Shown: positions 28,331-37,026 of the stretch, piece after piece
Position numbering within the stretch: position 1 is the first letter of the stretch
Layout of the letters: every line of letters starts with the position of its first letter
Assembly (NCBI RefSeq): GCF_001542775.1
Contig: NZ_CP014145.1
Coordinates: forward strand, 1,240,001-1,304,000
From: Microterricola viridarii
GTDB lineage: Bacteria; Actinomycetota; Actinomycetes; Actinomycetales; Microbacteriaceae
Length of the DNA stretch: 64,000 nt
Direction: 5' to 3'
The notes under the pieces: model-generated
What the model was told of the DNA's origin: nothing
Seen by the model: only the letters and a program-made list of their open reading frames with translations
Databases searched by the model: none
Translations under genes and position numbers: made by a program

Positions 28331-29452
28331 GTGACAAATTCCACAGCGGAAACCAAACGTCGAGCGCTCCGGCGCACCTCGATCATTCTGGGCTCCGTCG
28401 CCGGCGTGCTGGTGATCGGCGTCGCCGCAATGATCGGTTCCTTCCTGCTGGTGGGTTGGCAGAGTAGCGAGGAGCAGATCGCCCGTTTCGAGACCCATAC
28501 TGCCGAGGTCGGGGCGCTGTCCCCGGCGGAGAAGGCCTCATGGGTCGACGATGCGGGCGATGCCACGGTGAGCGATGAGCTGCCGTTCAACCAGCTGCAG
28601 ACCATCTCCACGCACAACAGCTACGCGCTCGAACCCACGTGGCTGCAACTGCGGATGATCGATCTCATGTCGCCGGGGCAGTCCGCCGTCCTGCAATACG
28701 GCCATGCGCCGCTCTGGGACCAGCTCGACGCCGGCATCCGCAGCTTGGAAATCGACGTGCGGTGGAACGGCGCGAGCTTCGAGGCCAGCCACATGCCGCT
28801 GCTGGCGAACGGCTCGACGATGCCCGACTTCGCCCTCGGGCTGCGTGAGCTCGCACTGTGGTCGGATGCCCACCCTGCGCACCTCCCGATCAGCATCATG
28901 ATTGAGCCAAAGAGCGACTTCTTGTACCTCGATCCCTCGCTCAAGCACTTCGATGGGGCAGCTTGTTCGGCTCTCGACGCCACCATCACCGAGGCGCTGG
29001 GCGATCGGCTCTTCACGCCGGCGGATCTGCGCGGCGAAGCGTCCAGCTTGCGCGCGGCGGCCGCGGATGGCTGGCCCAGTGTCGCGGAGATGCGCGGATC
29101 GGTGCTCTTCTTCTACGCCGAGAACGACGATGCACGCGAACTGTGCTTCGGGTCCGACGCCGGCGAGGTGGACCGAGCGGTCTTCGCCTCCTCCCACATC
29201 GAAGAGGATGACGCGGTATTCACGGTGCGCGACGACCCGCGGGATGCCGCCGTGTCCGCCGACCTCCAGGCCGGGCTGATGGTCAGGGTCCGGGCGGACA
29301 CCGACTTGCGCACGAGCACCGACGAGCGCGACCTCGCCTTCGCGACCGGGGCGCACATCGTCGCCACCGACTTCCCGCCAAACGAGCCGGAGGAGGGCAC
29401 GGGCTACTCCGCCGCCTTCCCCGGCGGCTACCTCGTGCGGGCGGGGCAGTAG
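28331..29452 (+). CDS. PI-PLC-like (Ca-dependent) phosphodiesterase, membrane-anchored
   Basis: 373 residues. A basic N terminus and one transmembrane helix (about 18-42) place the rest outside the membrane. The catalytic domain resembles the calcium-dependent phosphoinositide-specific phospholipase C family: THNSY with H95, EIDVRW near 140-145, second histidine H154 in ASHMPLL, and metal-binding EPKSD. GTG 28331 has AGGAG 8 nt upstream. It might attack phosphatidylinositol or glycerophosphodiesters; substrate is inference. Lies just before tRNA-Ala copy 3. Confidence 0.8.
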   Translation: MTNSTAETKRRALRRTSIILGSVAGVLVIGVAAMIGSFLLVGWQSSEEQIARFETHTAEVGALSPAEKASWVDDAGDATVSDELPFNQLQTISTHNSYALEPTWLQLRMIDLMSPGQSAVLQYGHAPLWDQLDAGIRSLEIDVRWNGASFEASHMPLLANGSTMPDFALGLRELALWSDAHPAHLPISIMIEPKSDFLYLDPSLKHFDGAACSALDATITEALGDRLFTPADLRGEASSLRAAAADGWPSVAEMRGSVLFFYAENDDARELCFGSDAGEVDRAVFASSHIEEDDAVFTVRDDPRDAAVSADLQAGLMVRVRADTDLRTSTDERDLAFATGAHIVATDFPPNEPEEGTGYSAAFPGGYLVRAGQ

Positions 29453-29472
29453 TCCGTAGTAGGCTGGTCAGG

Positions 29473-29501
29473 TTGCTTCTGAGCGATCAGGAGCAGCGTG
29501 A
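29473..29501 (+). promoter_or_regulatory. Leader hairpin of tRNA-Ala copy 3
   Basis: TTGCTTCTGA (29473-29482), loop GCGA, TCAGGAGCAG (29487-29496): all ten positions pair (two G·U), then CGTGA before the tRNA. Compared with copies 1 and 2 the changes keep the pairing. Just upstream, GTAGTAGGCT takes the place of the GTAGTAATCT of copies 1 and 2, giving a weaker -10 (TAGGCT). Confidence 0.7.
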
Positions 29502-29576
29502 GGGTCTGTGGCGCAGCTGGTAGCGCACCTGCATGGCATGCAGGGGTCGGGAGTTCGAGTCTCCCCAGATCCACCA
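29502..29576 (+). tRNA. tRNA-Ala(GGC), copy 3, one G shorter
   Basis: Identical to copies 1 and 2 except that the G run at 29543-29546 has four G instead of five, leaving a 4-nt variable loop (75 nt in all). Everything else, including anticodon GGC and CCA, is intact. A 4-nt variable loop can be functional, but the same base loss is seen in nearby genes, so a base-call error is likely. No terminator hairpin like those of copies 1 and 2 follows. Confidence 0.93.
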
Positions 29577-30053
29577 ACACCTCTGCCACCGCCCCGAAGA
29601 ATGCTTGTTCTCTGGGCTGTCGTTCGCTCAGAATCGACGAACGGGGGCGAGGTCGGGGATGCGCTAGCCGCCCAGAGCGGCTTCCTCTGCATCAGCGGCA
29701 TCCGTGGCGATCACGTCATCGTCGATCACAACGTCTTCCGGCGCGCCGAGCACGTCGTCGCAGCAGATGCGCACGCCGCGCGATCCAGCTGCCGGTGATA
29801 TCGAGCGGCTCCGCCTTGGGCCCGCGACGCGGACGACCTCGACCGCATTGTCGGGCGCATCCTCGCCATCGAGCGAGCGAAGCGCACGACAACCGGCCTC
29901 GTGATGGGCGAGCTCGTGCGGCACCCAATTGGGCAACCGCTCGGCGCCTGACGACGGCACCGCCCAGCTGGTTCCCAGCCCGGGGCGCTCTAGGCTCGGA
30001 GCAGGCCATGCCAGAACGAAGCAGTGTTGGAGGAAGCAGAGTTGGAGAGAGCA
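29577..30053. other. 477-bp stretch without a clear gene; possible gene remnant
   Basis: No complete ORF convinces me. On the plus strand, codons ending at TGA 29949-29951 read DDLDRIVGRILAIERAKR and onward with strong GC at third positions, like the C terminus of a real protein, but the frame is closed upstream at about 29797. On the minus strand, codons ending at 29664 read GVRICCDDVLGAPEDV and onward, also gene-like. The two overlap only partly. This may be a decayed or frameshifted gene; I cannot name a family. Confidence 0.35.
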
Positions 30054-30656
30054 ATGTTTGGGAAAAGCTCGCACATCTCCCGATCAGTGAGGCCCCTCGC
30101 GCTCGGCGCCGCCGTCGCGGCCGTGCTGCTGTTGGCGGCCTGCACGCCGGTTGCGGGTGCCCCGGCGCCTGTGGCGCCCTCGGAAGCGACGGTCCCGGCA
30201 TCCGCCAACGACACCGACCTGCACTTCCTCGCGATGATGACGCCGCATCACGAGCAGGCCGTGCAGATGAGCGACATCGTGCTCGCGGCGGACGAGGTGA
30301 CGCAGCAGACCCGCGACATCGCCGAGCGAATCCGCGCCGGACAGCAGCACGAGATCGACGTCATGCTCGGTTGGGTGGCGGACTGGCAGCAGGAGCCGCT
30401 GCTGGAACAGCACTCCACTCACATCGCCAACGGCATGGTCACGCCCGAGCGGATGGACGCCCTCGCCGCCCTCGGCGGGGCGGATGTTGAGCGCACCTTC
30501 CTCGAGGAGATGATCTTCCACCACGAGGGCGCCATTGCGATGACGCAGGATCAGATCGACAACGGCGGCTACGCCGAGCTGCGCGAGCTGGCGCAACAGA
30601 TGATCGACGTGCAGACCGCGGAGGTCGCCGAGATGACACAGCTGCTCGGCCGGTGA
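30054..30656 (+). CDS. DUF305 lipoprotein
   Basis: 200-residue surface lipoprotein: signal peptide with lipobox LLAAC (C30), Ala/Pro linker, then a DUF305 four-helix domain with the two histidine motifs MMTPHHEQAV (near 59) and MIFHHEGAI (near 150). DUF305 proteins bind metals such as copper in some cases. ATG 30054 has GGAGA 6 nt upstream; upstream in-frame TTG codons are less likely. Its TGA overlaps the GTG of the next lipoprotein gene. Confidence 0.9.
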   Translation: MFGKSSHISRSVRPLALGAAVAAVLLLAACTPVAGAPAPVAPSEATVPASANDTDLHFLAMMTPHHEQAVQMSDIVLAADEVTQQTRDIAERIRAGQQHEIDVMLGWVADWQQEPLLEQHSTHIANGMVTPERMDALAALGGADVERTFLEEMIFHHEGAIAMTQDQIDNGGYAELRELAQQMIDVQTAEVAEMTQLLGR

Positions 30657-31495
30657 GCGCGCGCCCGCTGCTCGCCACGGTCGTCATCCTCGCTCTGCTC
30701 GCGCTGACCGCCTGCCAGGGCGCGGCGGGTGCCGGCGGCACGGTGCGCCTTCCCCCGACCTCCGGCGGCTTCGACTACCAGCTCGGCGGCGCATACGACC
30801 CCGCCGGCTCGACCGCCGTGCTCGTGCGCGACGCCAGCGCCGAACCGCATCCGGGGTGTACAACGTCTGCTACGTGAACGGCTTCCAGACCCAGCCAGGG
30901 GAGTCCGCCGAGTGGGCGTTGGCGAACGGAGGACTGCTGCTGCACGACCGCGACGGCGGCTTGGTCGTCGACCCTCATTGGCCGGACGAGTACATCCTCG
31001 ATCCGGGGTCCGCGGCGTCCCGCCTGGCCATCTTCGACCGCGTCGCCCCGGTGATCCGTGGCTGCGCGGCAAAGGGGTTCGATGCGATCGACCTCGACAA
31101 CCTGGACACGGCCGGCCGGTTCACGGATGCCGCCACCGGGCGCATCGACCCGGGCGGGGTGCTGCAGCTGGCACGGATGTACGTGCGGGAGGCGCACGAG
31201 CTCGGTCTGGCCGTCGGGCAGAAGAACGCGGCCCAGCTGGCCGCGACCGGGCGGAGCGACCTCGGCTTCGACTTCGCGATCGCCGAGAGCTGCGCCGTGT
31301 ACGACGAGTGCGCCGCCTTCCGGGCGGGCTACGGGGAGCATGTGCTGCAGGTCGAGTACACTGACGCCCTGCCTGCGGGCTTCGACGCCGTCTGCGACTC
31401 GGCTGATCGGGCACCGCTGACGATCCTGCGTGACCGGCCCTCAGTGCCCCGGCGCCGAAGGCTACGCCTACGCGCAGTGCCCCGCCGGGGGCTGA
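30653..31495 (+). CDS. GH114-like (endo-alpha-1,4-polygalactosaminidase family) lipoprotein, frame disrupted
   Basis: A secreted lipoprotein (lipobox LTAC, C21) with a TIM-barrel of the GH114/TM1410 type: FDYQLGGAYDP at the start, VYNVCYVNGFQTQPGE, IRGCAAKGFDAIDLDNLD, LGLAVGQKNAAQ, and a C-terminal LTILRDR...GAEGYAYAQC. The frame breaks twice. In a G4 run at 30853-30856 one more G joins PHPG to VYNVCY. Near 31433-31450 a further shift (one extra base, or two lost bases including one from the C4 run 31447-31450) is needed to reach GAEGYAYAQCPAGG and TGA 31493-31495. GTG 30653 overlaps the DUF305 stop. Family enzymes cut galactosaminogalactan-type polymers. Confidence 0.75.
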
Positions 31496-31501
31496 GCCGC
31501 C

Positions 31502-33087
31502 TCAGCCGAGGAGTGTTCCCTCCGCGGCGGCATTGGGCTGCGGATCGGGGAGCCGCCGCATCCGGAAGCCGTTCAGCAGCCCGATGGCTCCAGCGAGGAT
31601 GGGGATCAGCAGGGCGATCTGCAGGGCGAGCGGGCGCGCATCCGTGTTGATGCGGATGATTTCCGCCTGGACCTCCGCCGGCTGCCCCACGAGCAGTTCC
31701 TCCAGGGCGTTGTTCGTCATGATCTCTGCATCGTCCTCAAGCACCTGAGCGACCTGCGCCTGCTCGGCGGCGGGCAGGACGGTGCTGCTCATTGCCAGGG
31801 TGGTGAAGATGAGGGAGAGCGACGCAAGCATGATCGCACCCGCGAAGGCGAGCCCGAACGACAGGCCGAACGAGCCGGCCGCCGAGTTCACTCCGGCCGC
31901 CTCACTGACGCGCTCATCGGAGACGGGGGAGAGGGTGTAGTTGTTCAACTGGGAGACGAGCAACCCCAGGCCGCAACCCGAGATGATCAGCGGCACCAGC
32001 AGCCACCAGCCTGAATCGGCGCGCGGCACCAGGGGGATCAGGATGATGAGGCCGGCGATCAGGAGGGCGAACCCCCACAGGATTCTGGTCGCCGGGCGGC
32101 GGCGGCCGACCCGTTTTCCGACGAGCAATGCAACGGCGAACATGCTGAGCGACAGCGGCGCGATCGACAGCCCGGCCTGCAGTGCGTTGTACCCGAGCAC
32201 CATCTGGAGGTAGATGGGCAGCACGATCATCGTTCCGCCGAGAGCGATCTGCTGAAGCATCTGGCCGCTGACCCCAGGCGGAACAGCTTCGATTTGAACA
32301 GCTCCGGGTCGATCAGCGTCGGCCTGTCCAGCCGCTTGCGCCGGACCAGCCAGTAACCCAGGCCTCCCAGCCCGACCGCGCCGACGGCGAGCAGCGCTCC
32401 GACGGCCCCGCCACCCTCCTGCCAGACCAGGATCCCGATCACGATGCCGCCCATGCCCACGACCGAGAGCACGGCGCCGACGGCATCCACCTGTCGAGTC
32501 CCGGTGTACGGCACGTCGTGGACGAGCTTGATGCCGCTGAGCACGACGACGATGACGAGCGCCTCGAGGGCGAATGCGACCCGCCACGACAGGAACGTCG
32601 TGATGAACCCGCCGATCAACGGTCCGACGGCGGCCGCGATGGCCGCAGATGCGCCGACCGTCGCGTACACCCGCGCCTGCGCCGCCCCCTCGAAGTTGCC
32701 GTGGATGAGCGATTGCATCGACGGCAGGAGGAGTGAGGCCCCGAGGCCCCCGATCACGGCCCAGAAGATGATGATCGGCAGCAGCGACTGGGTCAACGTC
32801 ATCGCGACGGCCCCCGTCGCGTAGCAGAGCAGGCCGATGACGTAGGCGCGCTTGCGGCCGATGAGGTCGCCGACCTTGCTGCCGATCAGGATGAACGCGG
32901 CCGAGACGAGCGCCTCCAGGGCGATGGCCCCCTGGATGCCGCTCACAGTAGAGCCGATGTCGTGCACGACGGCCGAGATCGAGACATTCATGATTGACGT
33001 GTCGACCACCAGCACGAACATCGCCATGGCGAGGAGGAGTGCAAGCCGGCTGTTGAACGGTGCCGGGGCGGAGTCGGAAGAGCTCAT
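31502..33087 (-). CDS. MFS drug exporter (DHA2/EmrB-like), one apparent base loss
   Basis: With one base restored it encodes about 528 residues with 14 hydrophobic segments, the size of DHA2 proton-driven exporters. N-terminal half: VVDTSIMNVSISAVVHDIGS (motif D1-like) and GSKVGDLIGRKRAYVIG (motif A). C-terminal half begins VSGQMLQQIALGG. The two halves are in different frames around a C4 run at 32272-32275; adding one C joins LFKSKLFRLG to VSGQML. ATG 33087 follows GAGG. Divergent from the ABC exporter genes. Convergent with the GH114-like gene, 6 bp away. Confidence 0.82.
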
Positions 33088-33214
33088 GGCCGTGCGCCTC
33101 TCGTGACGGGGAACGTCCCGCGCACCGGTGGCACGTGAGCCGCCCTCCTCGATGGGCAAAGTCTCGCAGCCGATGCCCGCGCTCGGCAACACGCGGAGTA
33201 CCCCGTCTCGGGCG

Positions 33215-33254
33215 TTGGTGGCGTGTCGGAGGCCCCCTGTAGTGTGAAAACACT
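33215..33254 (+). promoter_or_regulatory. Promoter and small inverted repeat of the ABC exporter operon
   Basis: TTGGTG (33215-33220), 17 nt, TGTAGT (33238-33243), overlapping AGTGT-GAAA-ACACT (33241-33254), a perfect 5-bp inverted repeat placed where a repressor would block the -10 region. The 196-bp region is shared with the divergent MFS gene. Confidence 0.55.
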
Positions 33255-33283
33255 CCCATCCACCGGCACAGTGAGGCTCCACA

Positions 33284-35020
33284 GTGGTATTGCTCTCCCT
33301 CGCGCTTCAACACGCGAAGCCCTACAAACTCTGGATCCTCGCGGTCGTCGTGCTGCAGTTCATCTCGACGATGGCGGCGTTGTACCTACCGAGCCTGAAC
33401 GCGCAGATCATCGATACCGGCATCGCCAGCGGCGACACCGACTTCATCTGGTCGACCGGCATGACGATGCTGCTGGTCTGCCTCGTGCAGGTGGTCACCG
33501 CGATCGGCGGCATCTACTTCGGGGCGCGCACCGCGATGGCCATCGGCCGCGACCTCCGCCGTGAGGTGTACCGCAAGGTCGACTCCCTCGGAGCGCTCGA
33601 GCTCGCCCGCTTCGGCAGCGGCACCCTGATCACCCGTGGCACGAACGACGTGCAGCAGGTGCAGATGCTCATCCTGATGACCCTCAACTTCATGGTGGCG
33701 ACGCCGATCATGTGCATCGGCGGCATCGTCATGGCCCTCCGCGAGGATGCCAGCCTCTCGTGGCTGCTCTGGGTGTCCGTCCCCGTCCTCTTCGTGATCG
33801 TCGGCACGCTGGTCTACCTGCTGATGCCGCTGTTCCGCCAGATGCAGGACCGCATCGACGGCATCAACAGTGTGCTGCGCGAGCAGATCATCGGCATCCG
33901 GGTGGTGCGCGCCTTCGTGCGCGAGCCGTTCGAGTCGGAGCGCTACCGCGTCGCCAACGAGCAGCTCACCCGGGTCTCCGTCAAGGTCGGCAACCTCTTC
34001 GTGCTGATGTTCCCCGTGATCATGATGATCCTGCACCTGGCCACCGCCGCCGTGCTCTGGTTCGGCGGCCAGCGGGTCGACGCCGGTGAGATCCAGGTCG
34101 GCTCGTTGACGGCGTTCCTGCAGTACCTGCTGCAGATCCTGATGGCCGTGATGATGGGCGTCTTCATGGTGATGATGATTCCCCGTGCCGTGGTCTGTGC
34201 CGAGCGCATCCAGGAGGTGCTGGGCACCGTCTCCAGCCAGAAGCAGCCGACCGGCCCGGAACTGCCCACCCCGGCGTTCGGCGCGGTCGAGTTTCGCAAC
34301 GTGAGTTTCGGCTACCCCGGCGCCGAGCGCCCGGTGCTGGACGGGGTGAGCTTCATCGCAGCCCCCGGCACGACCACTGCCATCGTCGGGTCGACCGGTG
34401 CCGGCAAGACGTCGCTGATCAACCTGATCCCGCGGCTCTACGACCCGCAGCAGGGTGAGGTGCTGATCGACGGGGTGTCGGTCAACGACTTGAGCCGCGC
34501 CCAGCTCTCCAGCGTGGTCGGGTTGGTCTCCCAGAAGCCTTACCTGTTCTCCGGCACCATCGGCTCCAACCTGCGCTTCGGCCGGGTGGGCGCGAGCGAT
34601 GACGAGCTTTGGCAGGCGCTGCGCGTGGCCCAGGGCGAGGACTTCGTCCGTGAGAAGGAGCTGGGGCTGGAATCCGCCGTCTCCCAGGGCGGCACCAACG
34701 TCTCCGGCGGCCAGCGGCAACGCCTCTGCATCGCGAGGGCGCTCGTTGCCCAGCCCCGCGTCTACCTGTTCGACGACTCCTTCTCGGCGCTGGACGTCGC
34801 GACCGACGCGCGCCTGCGCGGCGCCCTTTCCGACGCCACCGGCGACGCGACCGTGATCATCGTCGCCCAGCGGGTGTCGACGATCACGGATGCCGATCAG
34901 ATCCTGGTCGTGAACGACGGCTCCATCGTCGGGCGCGGCACCCATGAAGAACTGCTGGAGAGTAACGAGACGTATCGCGAGATCGTGCAATCGCAGCTCA
35001 GCGTCGAGGAAGTGGCCTGA
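33284..35020 (+). CDS. Heterodimeric ABC exporter, half-transporter with degenerate ATPase site
   Basis: 578 residues: six-helix transmembrane domain (about 1-310) and ABC ATPase (Walker A GSTGAGKTS near 367, signature VSGGQRQR near 470, Walker B VYLFDDSFSALD near 495). The catalytic glutamate after Walker B is aspartate (FDD), the mark of the degenerate partner in heterodimeric exporters of the BmrCD/TM287-288 type. Substrate unknown; drugs or lipids are usual. GTG 33284. Stop overlaps the next ATG (TGATG), so the two subunits are translated together. Confidence 0.93.
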   Translation: MVLLSLALQHAKPYKLWILAVVVLQFISTMAALYLPSLNAQIIDTGIASGDTDFIWSTGMTMLLVCLVQVVTAIGGIYFGARTAMAIGRDLRREVYRKVDSLGALELARFGSGTLITRGTNDVQQVQMLILMTLNFMVATPIMCIGGIVMALREDASLSWLLWVSVPVLFVIVGTLVYLLMPLFRQMQDRIDGINSVLREQIIGIRVVRAFVREPFESERYRVANEQLTRVSVKVGNLFVLMFPVIMMILHLATAAVLWFGGQRVDAGEIQVGSLTAFLQYLLQILMAVMMGVFMVMMIPRAVVCAERIQEVLGTVSSQKQPTGPELPTPAFGAVEFRNVSFGYPGAERPVLDGVSFIAAPGTTTAIVGSTGAGKTSLINLIPRLYDPQQGEVLIDGVSVNDLSRAQLSSVVGLVSQKPYLFSGTIGSNLRFGRVGASDDELWQALRVAQGEDFVREKELGLESAVSQGGTNVSGGQRQRLCIARALVAQPRVYLFDDSFSALDVATDARLRGALSDATGDATVIIVAQRVSTITDADQILVVNDGSIVGRGTHEELLESNETYREIVQSQLSVEEVA

Positions 35021-37026
35021 TGGCAACGGACGAAACCCCCAACGAGAACCTCTCGGTCGAGTACACGCCCACCGAGGCCGACGGCGACATGTTCGGCGGC
35101 GCCCCGGCCAAGAAGGCCCAACACTTCTGGCCGTCAGCCAAGCGGCTCATGGGTCTGCTGCGCCCGGAGCGGGCCAAGATGAGCTTCGTGGTGCTGCTGG
35201 TGATCATCTCGGTGGTCTTCACGGTGATCGCGCCCAAGGTGCTCGGACAGGCCATGGACGTCATCTTCAACGGCGTGCTCGGCAAGCAGCTGCCGGCCGG
35301 AGTGCCGCTCGACGATGTCATCGCCCAACTTCGCGCGGAGGGCAACACTCAGTTCGCCGACATGCTCTCGGGAACCTCGGTCGTTCCGGGGGAGGGCATC
35401 GACTTCGTCCGGCTCTCCCAGCTGATCTTCATCGTGCTGGGGCTCTACCTCGTCGCGTCCTTCCTGACGTGGGCCCAGGGTTTCATCCTGAACGGCCTCG
35501 TCATGCGCATCGTCTACAAGCTGCGCCAGGACATCGAGGAGAAGCTGAACCGCCTGCCGTTGAGCTACTTCGACACCCGGCAGCGCGGTGACCTGATGTC
35601 GCGCGTCACGAACGACGTCGACAACGTGCAGGCCGCGCTGCAGCAGGCGTTCTCCCAGCTGGTGCAGTCGCTGCTGACCGTCATCGGCATCGCCGCGATG
35701 ATGTTCATCGTCTCCTGGCAGCTCGCCCTGATCGCCCTGATCGCGCTGCCGCTGTCCGCGTTGATCGCCGGCGTCATCGGCGTCCGCTCACAGAAGCTCT
35801 TCGCCGCGCAATGGAAGAACACGGGCGCGCTGAACGGGCACATCGAGGAGACCTTTTCCGGCCAGGAAATTGTGCGTGCATTCGGCAGGGACAAAGAGAT
35901 GCTCGAGGAGTTCGACGCCCGCAACGACCAGCTGTTCACGGCCTCCTTCGGCGCCCAGTTCGTATCGGGCATGATCATGCCGGCGATGACCTTCGTCTCC
36001 TACCTGTCGTACGTGATGATCGCCGTCGTGGGCGGGCTGCGCGTGGCATCCGGCCAGATGACGCTCGGTGATGCGACCGCATTCATTCAGTACTCGCGCG
36101 AGTTCACCCAGCCGATCAGCGAGATGGCCAGCCTGGCCAACATGCTGCAGTCCGGCGTCGCCTCCGCCGAGCGCACGTTCGAGCTACTCGACGCCGAGGA
36201 ACAGGAGCCCGACCAGGTCAGCGCCAGCTTGCCGGAGCCGACCGACGGCCACGTCGAGTTTCAGGGCGTCTCGTTCCGCTACAGCGAGGACGTTCCATTG
36301 ATCGAGAACCTCTCCTTCTCGGCAGAGCCGGGCCACACCGTGGCAATCGTGGGTCCGACAGGAGCGGGCAAGACCACGCTGGTGAACCTGGTGATGCGCT
36401 TCTACGAGCTCACCGCGGGCCGGATCCTGCTCGACGGCGTCGACGTGCACACGTTGAGCCGCGACGAGCTGCGCTCACAAGTCGGGATGGTGTTGCAGGA
36501 CGCCTGGCTGTTCGGCGGCACGATCCGCGAGAACATTCGCTACGGCCGGCTCGACGCCACCGACGAGGAAGTCGTGGCCGCGGCACAGGCCACCATGGTC
36601 GACCGCTTCGTGCGCCAGCTGCCGCACGGCTACGACACCGTGCTGGATGCCGATGGCGGCAGCGTCTCGGCCGGCGAGCGGCAGCTCATCACGATCGCGC
36701 GGGCGTTCATCGCGAACCCCTCACTGTTGATCCTCGACGAGGCGACGTCCTCCGTCGACACCCGCACCGAGCTGCTCGTGCAGCAGGCCATGGCCGCGCT
36801 GCGCAGTGACCGGACCTCCTTCGTGATCGCGCACCGGCTCTCCACGATCCGGGACGCCCACACGATCCTCGTGATGGAGTCAGGCCGCATCGTCGAGCAG
36901 GGCAACCACGAGGAGCTGCTGGCGCGGCGCGGAGCCTACTTCGCGCTGTACCAGGCGCAGTTCCAGGGAGGGGTGTCGGCGGACGACGACGCGTTCGAGA
37001 GTGACGAGGCGTTGGAGCCGAACTAG
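35020..37026 (+). CDS. Heterodimeric ABC exporter, catalytic half-transporter
   Basis: 668 residues: cytoplasmic N-terminal extension, six-helix domain with an extra-long first loop (about 85-130), ABC ATPase with Walker A GPTGAGKTT near 446, a non-canonical signature VSAGERQL near 549, and Walker B LLILDEATSS with the catalytic glutamate. Its intact Walker B combined with the partner's canonical SGGQ signature makes one competent ATP site; the reverse pair makes the degenerate site. Partner of the preceding gene. Its TAG is shared head-on with the next, convergent gene. Confidence 0.93.
   Translation: MATDETPNENLSVEYTPTEADGDMFGGAPAKKAQHFWPSAKRLMGLLRPERAKMSFVVLLVIISVVFTVIAPKVLGQAMDVIFNGVLGKQLPAGVPLDDVIAQLRAEGNTQFADMLSGTSVVPGEGIDFVRLSQLIFIVLGLYLVASFLTWAQGFILNGLVMRIVYKLRQDIEEKLNRLPLSYFDTRQRGDLMSRVTNDVDNVQAALQQAFSQLVQSLLTVIGIAAMMFIVSWQLALIALIALPLSALIAGVIGVRSQKLFAAQWKNTGALNGHIEETFSGQEIVRAFGRDKEMLEEFDARNDQLFTASFGAQFVSGMIMPAMTFVSYLSYVMIAVVGGLRVASGQMTLGDATAFIQYSREFTQPISEMASLANMLQSGVASAERTFELLDAEEQEPDQVSASLPEPTDGHVEFQGVSFRYSEDVPLIENLSFSAEPGHTVAIVGPTGAGKTTLVNLVMRFYELTAGRILLDGVDVHTLSRDELRSQVGMVLQDAWLFGGTIRENIRYGRLDATDEEVVAAAQATMVDRFVRQLPHGYDTVLDADGGSVSAGERQLITIARAFIANPSLLILDEATSSVDTRTELLVQQAMAALRSDRTSFVIAHRLSTIRDAHTILVMESGRIVEQGNHEELLARRGAYFALYQAQFQGGVSADDDAFESDEALEPN

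Noticed and set aside
24987..29576. Integrated element using tRNA-Ala as attachment site
   Set aside because: No integrase, no partial tRNA 3' repeat and no composition change; the repeats are full-length tRNA genes.
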